In this document: positions 54,991 to 64,000 of the stretch, in pieces | Position numbering within the stretch: the stretch's first letter is position 1 | Layout of the letters: the number at the start of each line of letters is the position of its first letter | From: Fodinibacter sp963707895 | GTDB taxonomy: Bacteria; Actinomycetota; Actinomycetes; Actinomycetales; Dermatophilaceae | Reading direction: 5' to 3' | Length of the DNA stretch: 64,000 nucleotides | Assembly: GCA_963707895.1 (NCBI GenBank) | Contig: CAVPRS010000001.1 | Location: forward strand, 124,001 to 188,000 | Translations under genes and position numbers: made by a program | The notes under the pieces: model-generated | Seen by the model: the letters and a program-made list of their open reading frames with translations, nothing else | Database searches by the model: none | What the model was told of the DNA's origin: nothing

Positions 54991-57900
54991 ATGGGTCGGC
55001 GGCGCACGCTCGCGTCCGCGATCGGCGTGGTCCTGACCCTCGTCGCCTCCTACCTCGTGCTGCCCGTGAGCCCGGCGGCGGCGGCTGCCGGGGATCACGC
55101 TCACCAAGTCCGCGCCCGCGAGCGTGCGCGCCGGCGCTCCCATCACGTACCGCCTCACCGCGGCCAACCCGGCGAGCAACCCCGACGCGGTCAACGAGTG
55201 GAACCTGTCGTTCCGTGACGTGCTGCCACCGGGCCTGACCTACGTGGCCGGGTCGACCACACCGGCGCGGGCCGGGGAGCCGACGACCAGCACGAACGCC
55301 GGTGGGTCGACCACCCTGGTCTGGAGCAACGTCGCCGACATCCAGGTGGCGAGCACCTTCGAGCTGGCCTTCCAGGCCACGCCCGACCCCGCCCTGTACC
55401 CGGTGGGGTCCACCATCGCGAACGCGGCGCAGGCCTACACGAACTCCGACCCCCTCGTGTCCCCGGAGTTCGACGACTCCGGGGTGCTCGTCCCGGGCAC
55501 GGCGACCGAGAGTGCGGCCGACGACGCGACGACGCTGGTGAGCGCCCTCGAGATCACCAAGTCCGAGCCCAGTCCCGAGGGTGAGCTGCTGCGCGGTGTG
55601 CACGACCACACCACCGTCTACCAGCTCACCGTGCGGGCCTCCGAGGTCGGGGGCACCGGCGGGCGTGGTGGTCACCGACTACCTGCCGGCCCAGCTGGAG
55701 TTCCTCGGCTGCGGCGGCGACGACTTCTCCGCGGCGCCGGAGTACCCCGGGGCCCCGCCACTGAGCGACACGCCCGCGGTGCCCGGCTGCGTCGAGCCCG
55801 ACTCGGTGACCACGGTCACGGCGGCGGGCACGACCCTGCCGCCGGCATCTACACCCGCCTGGTCTGGACCCTCGGCGAGCTCGACGCCGACGACGTGGTC
55901 CGGCTCCCCTACGCCGCCGGCATCCCGCTGCGCGCCAACGCCCTCTTCCCGGTCGGCACCGCTCCCGACCCCGCCTCCGGCGAACAGGGGTCGAACCTCG
56001 ACAACAACACCGGCGCGTCGACCCGCGAGGGAGCGAGCGAGCAGTCGGCCACCAACCACGCCTCGGTGACCGGTGACTACCAGGGCCCGGTGGCCCCGGG
56101 TGCCGGCACCGCGGTCAGCGACTCGACGACCGCGACGGTCTCGATCGAGGACCTGCGGATGCGCAAGTCGGTGTCCCCGGGCACGTTCCAGGCGGGTGGC
56201 ATCGCCCGGTACGACGTGGTCATCGACGCGAGCGAGTACGCGTCGGCCTCGGACGTCATCGTCACCGACGTCGTGCCCGCCGGTCTCTGCCCGCTCGGTG
56301 GCCCCGGCACGAACTACGTGCCCGGAGCGCCCGCCACCTGTGCGGGCGCGGCGGCCACGACGCCGTCGTCCCCGTTCGACTCGGTGACCAGCAACCCCGA
56401 CGGCACGTTCACCGTCGTGTTCGACCCGGTGGCGGTGCCGGCCAACGGCTCGCTGACGATCGGCTACGCGGCCCGGATGCTCTCCGTCTACCTCACCGGC
56501 CCGCTCGCGGGTGAGCCCACGGCCGTCGGCGACTCGTTCACCAACCACGTCTCGCTCGCCGGGTCGACGACACCCATCGGGGGAACCGGCGAGACCGGCA
56601 CCGTCACGGTCAGCGACACCAGCTCGGCCACGCTCACCTCCGGGGGTGCGGTGCCGAACAAGACGATCCTGCCGCGCTCGGAGTCCGGTGGCACCTGCAG
56701 CACCGACACCTCGGACTACGGCGAGAGCGAGGACCTGCCCGCCGACGAGACCCGGTTCCGCGCCGGGGACCTGGCCTGCTTCAAGCTGCGCGTCGACTTC
56801 AGCAGCTCCACCCAGACCCGCAACCCGCAGGTCATCGACTTCCTGCCGCCGGGGTTCACGTTCGTCGTGGGATCGGTCCAGCCGACGTCGGACAACACGG
56901 CCCCCTTCGCCCCGCGCGCCGGGGCGACCTACGTCGCCTTCGACATCGGCACAGCCGGCCAGGGCGGGCGCTTCGTGCTCCCCGGGGCCGTCTTCGAGGT
57001 CGTCGTGCAGGCGCTGGTGCTGCGCGGTGCTCCCGGCCCGGGTGACCAGGTGCGCCGCAACCTGATGAAGCTGGGCATCGAGGACACCGCGGGCGTGCGG
57101 CAGTCCTACCGCGACACGCTCCCCCTCTCGGTCACCCCGCCGCCGCCGCTGCGGGTCGTCAAGGGCGTCGAGGGCGTCGACGTGCCGGCCAACGGGCCGA
57201 ACGGGCCGAACTCGAACGCCGACGGGGTCCTCGTCCAGGGCGGGTCGGTGGCGACCTTCCGGATCGACGTGAACCACGACGGCACCCCGGGCGGCGCCAA
57301 CGGTGCACCCGTCGGCGGCCTCGACGTGTGGGACGTGCTGGCCCCGGGCCTGAACTGCTCGACGGTCTCCAACGTGCGGTTCGGACCCGCGCCGGCGACC
57401 GCCCCGACCATCACCTGCACCGACCCCGGCAGCCCCGACCAGCCGGCCTTCACCGGCTCGTCCGTGTCGAGCCTGCTGCGGGTGACGTGGGAGCTGTCCG
57501 GCGACGTCGCCGCCGACGAGATCGCCCCGGGCGAGCGGTTCACCATCCTCTACGACGTGACGGTCCCCGACCCGGCGGACGTCTCGACCGTCTACCCCGA
57601 CACCGCGCACGTGCGCCGTTACCAGCAGCCCACCAACGTCACCGGTCCCGTCGGGCCGGGTCGTGCCGATCTACCCGAAGGAGAACGTCGACCCGACGGT
57701 GCTGCCCATCCTCCAGACCGGCGCGGTGGCCCGCGACGGTTCCTCGATCCGGGTGCGCTCGCCCCTCGTGTCGAAGACCGGCACCACGTCGATCACCGAG
57801 CAGAACAACAACACCCCCGACCAGGCGACGGTGGGCGAGGCGGTCACCTACCGCTACTCGGTGGTCATCCCGGCCGGGACCGAGGTCAACTCGGGCTCGC

Positions 57901-60900
57901 TGGCCGACACGCTGCCCTCCGGCATCGTGCAGCAGGGGCCGGCCACCCTGGCCTTCTACCCGAACGCTGGACAGCCGGGCACGGCCGCCCCGCCCGACAG
58001 GGGTCGTGCTCGACCCCGTCACCGGGCGCGTCACCCTCGGGGCCGAGTACGCGAACGCCACCGACACCGACCAGCGCTTCGAGGTGCTCTTCCCCGCTCT
58101 GGTCACGCCGGCGGCCATCACGACGACGCAGAACGCCGTGGGGCGCACCAACACGGCGCGCTTCGAGAGCCTGGCCACCGCGGGCGGCGACCCGCTGACC
58201 CCGGTGACCGCGGCGTACACGGTCAACCTGCGCCAGCCGCGGCCCACGCTGGCCAAGACGACCAACCAGCCCGGACCGGTTCCCGGCGGCACCCTCGTGA
58301 CGTTCACCCTGACCGCGGCCAACGTCAACACCAACAACACCTCGACCAACCGGACGCCGCTGCACGACGCCTTCCTCGTCGACTGCCTGCCCAACGGCGT
58401 GGTCTTCGACGCGTACGGCGCCAACCCCGGTGCCGACCCCGAGTGCCGGCACCGGCGCCAACGGCTGCGCGGCCGGCACCACCCGGCTGGTCTGGTCGCT
58501 CGGTGACGTCGCCGCCGGCCCGGCCGTGACCCGCACCTACACCGCCCGGATGCCGGTCGACGCGGTGGGCGGCGACTCCTACACCAACACCGCGCAGCTG
58601 ACCGGAAGCTCGCTCGACGACGGGAAGACCGACCCGCTCGCCCCGGACAACCCGCTCGAGCGCACCTACTCCGCGACGGCGCAGGCCACCGTGACCATCT
58701 TCGGCACTCTGCTGTCGAAGACCGTGGCGCCCGAGCGCGGCACCATCGGGGAGCGGCTCACCTGGACCGTGGCGACCGGGGCCCTGCAGAACACCGCCTT
58801 CTACGAGGCCTCGCTCATCGACCGCATCCCGTCCGGAATCGACGACGTGCGCCTCGAGTCGATCCAGTGCGTGATCCTGACCACCCCGAACCAACCGTGC
58901 GGCAGCATCCCCGGCACCACCCTGACCCCGGTGCCCCAGCCCGACGGCTCGACGCTGTACGGCTGGACGGTGGGCGACGTGGTCGTCGGTGACCAGCCGC
59001 GCGGCCTCATCGTCACCTACAGCGGCAGGATCGCCGACCAGCCGGTCAACGTCGCCGGGCGCGCGCTCGTCAACAGCGCGCACACCTCGTGGAACATCAC
59101 CGACGGCCGCACGCCGACGACGGCCGACTTCCCGTTCGACCGCACCGGAACACCCGACTCCGCGACGGCCACCGTGCTCGAGCCGAGGCTGACCGTGGCC
59201 AAGGCGGTCAGTGACGCCACGCCCGACCCGACCCAGCGGTTCGCGCTACACGGTGCGGGTGACCAACGCGACCGGGGCCACGGTGAGCGCGGCGCACAAC
59301 ATCCTCGTGACCGATGCCGTGCCGGTCGGGGTCGTCGTCGACCCGTCGTCGATCTCGGCCGGCGGCTCCCTGACCGGCGCCGATCCGGTGACCGGGGGCG
59401 GCACCATCACCTGGGACGCCACCGACCTGCCCGGGCCCATCGCGCCCGGCGTCACCGTCGACCTCGGCTACGAGGCGGTGCTGGCACCCTCGGCCCGGCT
59501 GACCACGGCAGCCCTCGTCAACACCGCGAGGATCCGTTCCTACGAGAGCCTCGCCACCGGTGGGCGCGTCTACACCGGTCCGCAGACCACCGCGCGGGTC
59601 ACCCCGCAGTTCCCGGTCATCCGGACCACGAAGGCGGCTCTCGACCCGGCCCCGGCCTACATCGGCCAGCCCTTCCGGTGGCGGGTCACCGTCACCAACA
59701 GCGGAGGCGCCACGGCCTACGGCATCGACGTGAGCGACACCCTGCCCGCCGGCTGGGAGTACGTCGCCGGCACGGGGCGGGTCGTCGTCTCCGGTGGCGG
59801 TGTGCAGGCGATCGAGCCGACCGTCGCGGGCCGCGAGCTGCTCTGGCGTGACCTCGGGTCGATCGCCAACGGCGAGTCCGTCGTCGTGAGCTACTCCGCG
59901 GTGCCCACCTCGGCCGTCGTGGCCGCCCCGGGCGTGGGGGCCTCGGTGCCGCACGTCAACAGCGCGCGCGGCACCGGTGTCGACGCGTCGGACGCGCCCG
60001 GCAACGCCAGCGGTTCCTACTCCGGCCCGGCCGCCACGGCCAGCACCCGGATCGACTCCGCCGACCTGGTGCTCGACAAGACGCACGTCGAGCCGTTCGT
60101 CGCCGGTGACGACGCCACCTGGCGGGTCGCGGTGCGCAACGCCGGACCCGACGTCGCGGTGGGGCCGTTCCGGGTCGCCGACACCCTCCCGCCCGGGGTG
60201 TCGCTCGTGTCGGCGACCGGTACGGGATGGTCGTGCGCGGCATCCGGCGTCGACCTGGTCTGCACCCGGCTGACTCCGACCGAGACGCTCGCCGTCGGGG
60301 CGAGCCTGCCGGTGATCTCGGTCGTGGTCGCCATCCCCGACGACACCGCGCCGGGCAGCACGCTCACCAACTCGGCGACCGTCACCGGCCGCACCTTCGA
60401 CCCGCTGACCTCGAACAACACCGACACCGACACCGCGACCGTCACCGCGTCGGCCGACCTCACGATCGACAAGCACCACGCCCTCGACCCGATCGCCGGT
60501 GAGAGCGTCACCTGGGCGCTCGACGTCGCCAACGACGGCCCCTCGGTGGCGGGCTCCGGCACCGTCGTCACGGACACGCTGCCCGCGGGGCTCACCTACG
60601 TCTCGGCCAGCGGCACGGACTGGTCGTGCGACGCCGTCGACCAGCTCGTCACCTGCACCCGAACCGCACCACTGCCCGTCGGTGCGGCCCCGCAGATCAC
60701 CCTGGTCGCCGACGTGGCCTCATCGGTCACCGGCACCATCGTCAACACCGCCGAGGTCACCGGGCCCACCCCCGACCCCGACACCACGAACAACACCGAC
60801 ACCGACAGCACGCCGGTGGTCACGAACGCCGACCTGTCGATCGAGAAGACCCACGTCGGTGACTTCGTCGCCGGGGACAGCGGCACCTACCAGTTCGTCG

Positions 60901-63652
60901 TGAACAACGCCGGTCCCTCCGACGCGGCGTCGCCGGTGCGGATCACCGACACGCTGCCCGACGGGCTGACCTACACCGGCTCCACCGACGTCGAGGGCAC
61001 CTGGACCTGCTCGGCCGACGGCCAGGACGTCACCTGCGACCTCACCGGCGACCTCGCCGCCGGTGACCGGGCCGTGGTGCGCATCACCGTCGACATCGAC
61101 CCCGACCTCGACCTCGTGCGCACCCCGCTGACGAACACGGCCCGGGTGACCTCGCCGACCACCGACCCGAACCCCGAGAACAACGTCGACTCGGACACCA
61201 CGGACGTCGACGCCGTGGTCGACCTGGCGATCGCCAAGACGCACACGGGCACCGCCGTCGCCGGCGAGAACTTCGACTGGACCCTCACGGTCACGAACAA
61301 CGGACCGTCCAGCACGGGCGGACCGATCGTGGTGACCGACCCGTTGCCCGCCGGCACGTCGTACGTCTCGGCCACCGGCACCGGGTGGACCTGTGACGAG
61401 GACGACGACCTGGTCACCTGCGTGCGCGATGACGGCCTGACCGCGGGTGACGACGCCCCGCCGATCACCCTGACCGTGCTCGTCCTGCCCTCCTCGGGCC
61501 CCGGCACGATCACCAACGTCGCCGACGTCTCCGGCCCGATCGGCGACCCGGAGCCCGACAACAACACCGACAGCGACACCGCGACGGTGCGTGACGAGAC
61601 CGACGTCGCCATCGCCAAGGAGACGGTCGGGTCCGGGGTGGTCGACGCCGGCGACACCGTGGCCTTCGACCTCACCGTCACCAACAACGGTCCCTCGGAC
61701 GCCGACCGGGTCATCGTGCACGACGAGCTGCCCGCCGGAACGACCGCGGTCTCGGTGACCCCGCCCGACGGCGAGGGCTGGGTGTGCGCCGCCGTCGCCC
61801 GCGAGGTCACCTGCGCCCGGGCCACCCTCCCGGCGCGGGTCGGGGCCGGTGCACCGACGACCAGCGTCATCCGGGTCGTGGCCAGGGTCGCCGCGAGCGT
61901 GCCCGACGGCACGGTGCTGACCAACACCGCGACCGTCTCCACGGCGACGCCGGGTGACGACCCCGACAACAACACCGCGACGTCGACGGTGCGGGTCGAG
62001 ACGAGCGCCGACCTGGCGCTCACCAAGACCCACGACGGTGGGGACGAGCCGGTGCGCGCCGGCACGACGACCACGTTCACCATCGCCGTCGAGAACGACG
62101 GCCCCTCCGACGCGCAGGGCCCGCTGACCGTCACCGACACCCTCCCCGACGGGCTCTCGTTCGTCTCGGCCGCGGCCCCGTGGGTGTGCGCCCCGAGCGG
62201 TGCCGACCCGCAGGTCGTCGTCTGTGAGACCCCCGACGCCTCACCGCTCGTGGCCGGGGGCTCGGCCCCGCCCCTCGTGGTCACGGTGGCCGTGGATGCC
62301 GCGACCGACGCCGGCACCTACACGAACACCGCGACGGTGGAGTCCCCGACACCCGACCCCGACACCGACAACAACACCGACACCGCTGCGGTCGACGTGG
62401 TGCAGTCCGCCGACCTGTCGATCGTCAAGACGCACAGCGACCCGGTGCGCGTCGGCGACGACGTCTCCTTCACCCTGGCGGTCGCCAACGCCGGTCCCTC
62501 GCAGGCCACCGGCGTCACGGTGACCGACACGGTTCCCGACGGGCTCACCTACGTGTCGGCGTCGGGCGACGGCTGGGTGTGCGCCGAGGATGCCGCCGTG
62601 GTCACCTGCGAGCTCGACGACGTGCTGCCCCCGGGCGAGAGTGCCGGCGACATCACGCTGGTCGCCACCGTCGAGCCCGGGGCCTACCCCTCGGTGGCCA
62701 ACACGGCATCCGTCACGAGCGCAGACCCCGGACCCGGACACCTCGGACAACAGCTCGACCACCACGCTCACCGTTCCGCCCCTCGTCGACCTGGCGATCA
62801 CCAAGTCGCACACCGGCGACCTCACCGTCGGGACCGACGCCACCTGGACGCTCACGGTCACCAACAACGGCCCCACCGACGACCCCGGCCCGGTCACCGT
62901 GGTCGACACCGTGCCCGACGGGCTGCGGCCGCTGGCCGGCACGGGCGACGGCTGGTCGTGCACCGTCGCCGGCCAGGTCGTCACCTGCACGTCCGACTCG
63001 GGCCTCGCCATGGGTGCCACAGGGACGATCACGCTGACCACGGCGGTGCTGCCCTCGGCCTACCCGTCGGTCGTCAACACCGCGACGGTCACGTCGCCGG
63101 CCGAGGACACCAACCCGGAGAACAACGCGGCCACCGACATCGCCCCCGTCGAGGGGCGGAGCGCCCTGGTGGTCGACAAGGAGCTGACGGCCCAGTCCGA
63201 AGGCCGGGCGACGTTCCGGATCATCGTGACCAACGAGGGACCCAACGACACGCACCGCGCCGATCGTCGTCACCGACCCCCTCCCCGAGGGGATGACGCC
63301 GGTGAGCGCCTCCGGCCCGGGATGGTCGTGCGGCATCGTGGCGTCGACCGTCACCTGCCAGTACCCCGACACGGTGGTGGTCGACGACTCCACCACCCCG
63401 CTGACCGTCGAGGTCGCCGTCACGGCCGCGCCGGGAACGGCCCTGGTCAACGTCGCCACGGCCGGTGGCGGCCAGCCGAACCCCTGCCCCACCTGCGTCG
63501 CCGTCGACGACGCCTCGCTCGTCGTGCCCCTCGACGACCTCGCCCAGACCGGATCCGACCTGCTGCGCCTGCTGCTGGCCTCGCTCGCGCTGCTCGGCGT
63601 CGGGGCGGTGCTCGTCGGCGTCGGCCGGGCGAGCCGGACCTCGCGCAGCTGA
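54991..63652 (+). CDS. Giant DUF11-repeat cell-surface protein with LAxTG sortase signal (nine frameshifts)
   Basis: About 2884 residues if nine single-base errors are undone. Signal peptide at 1-33 (MGRRRTLASAIGVVLTLVAS, then AAAAA). The N-terminal half holds about five isopeptide/fimbrial-type domains (SVSPGTFQAGGIARYDVVID, NVNTNNTSTNRTPLHDAFLV). The C-terminal half has nine DUF11 repeats, each beginning like ADLSIEKTHVGDFVAGDSGT and containing NNGPS and DTLPDGLTY. It ends LAQTG, a hydrophobic span and RASRTSRS, a class E sortase signal. Frame breaks lie near 55093, 55665, 55845, 57658, 58000, 58445, 59246, 62735 and 63257. Likely a wall-anchored adhesin or fibre. Confidence 0.85.
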
Positions 63653-63672
63653 CCCGGCGGCATACTCGGCTC

Positions 63673-64000
63673 GTGAGCATCGTCCCGGTTCCGCTGCGCC
63701 GGCCCGTGGTCGCGCGCGACACGGGCGAGGGGCACCGGGCCTCGACGCCTCTCGAGCTGCTCTTCGACCTGGTCTTCGTCGTCGCGATCGCGAGCAACGC
63801 CGCCCAGCTGCACCACGGGCTGGCCGAGGCGCACTACGGCACCGTGCTCGGCTACTCGATGACCTGGTTCGCGATCTGGTGGGCCTGGTTGAACTACACG
63901 TGGTTCGCGTCGGCCTACGACAACGACGACGTGGTGTTCCGGCTGCTCACCTTCGTGATCATGATCGGTGCACTGTTCCTGGCCGCCGGGGTGCCCGACA
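63673..64000 (+). CDS. Low temperature requirement protein A (LtrA) family, 3' truncated by window edge
   Basis: Begins GTG 63673; 109 residues visible. RASTPLELLFDLVFVVAIAS is the LtrA family start, followed by a membrane span (GYSMTWFAIWWAWLNYTWFA). Multi-pass membrane protein of unclear function. 20 nt after the surface-protein gene. Confidence 0.87.
   Translation, partial: MSIVPVPLRRPVVARDTGEGHRASTPLELLFDLVFVVAIASNAAQLHHGLAEAHYGTVLGYSMTWFAIWWAWLNYTWFASAYDNDDVVFRLLTFVIMIGALFLAAGVPD

Noticed and set aside
54991..63652. Programmed frameshifting in the surface-protein gene
   Set aside because: Nine breaks of both signs with no shared slippery sequence or downstream structure make programmed recoding implausible; base errors are simpler.

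Overview
The window is from a very GC-rich actinobacterium. The F420/FMN-class oxidoreductases, a mycothiol-dependent DinB-fold enzyme, a FadE5-type acyl-CoA dehydrogenase, an LAxTG sortase-class surface protein and an actinobacterial biotin synthase with its small auxiliary protein all fit. Gene content and codon style suggest Micrococcales, perhaps Intrasporangiaceae; that placement is inference. No rRNA, tRNA, IS element, prophage or CRISPR array was found. About 60 genes are packed tightly, with no gene-free stretch over 300 nt.

Layout. 1-12.1 kb: a partial beta-propeller glycosidase-like gene, a pyridoxamine-oxidase-fold enzyme, bioA (frameshifted), an FMN reductase, two PadR-linked ABC exporter modules, a WYL regulator, a DinB-like protein, and bsaP-bioB. 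12.1-21 kb: an AIM24 protein, then a seven-gene run read leftward (cydA-cydB-cydD-cydC-blaI-M56 peptidase-yqeY-like), which ties the cytochrome bd oxidase to a BlaI repressor with a BlaI-like operator upstream of cydA. 21-29.8 kb: AraC regulator with a glyoxalase-fold protein, galE, an aminotransferase, a GMC oxidoreductase, a flavin LLM oxidoreductase overlapping a GH13 trehalose-synthase-like enzyme, and a serine hydrolase that lost its catalytic segment. 30-36.5 kb: 2-oxoacid dehydrogenase E1alpha-E1beta-E2, a large protein of unknown function and an acyl-CoA dehydrogenase. 36.6-43 kb: an MFS permease and an N-acetylglucosamine PTS locus (nagA, EIIC and a GntR regulator facing separate EIIB and EIIA genes, with a DasR-like box between), a HAD phosphatase and rbsD. 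43-54.8 kb: MarR-controlled drug efflux, a CopD/CtaG fusion, a nitrilase-family enzyme, an AbiEi-like protein, a glycolate-oxidase-like FAD enzyme and a FadE5-type dehydrogenase. 55-63.7 kb: one huge DUF11-repeat surface protein (about 2880 residues once frames are repaired) ending in a sortase signal. An LtrA-like gene runs off the right edge.

Three cross-cutting observations stand out. A family of ten ~47-nt intergenic inverted repeats occurs in both orientations and shows compensatory arm changes. Seventeen single-base frameshifts interrupt otherwise perfect genes, nine of them in the giant surface-protein gene; most look like consensus errors. The hexamer GGATGC/GCATCC appears over and over and seems to force otherwise rare GAT and GCA codons.
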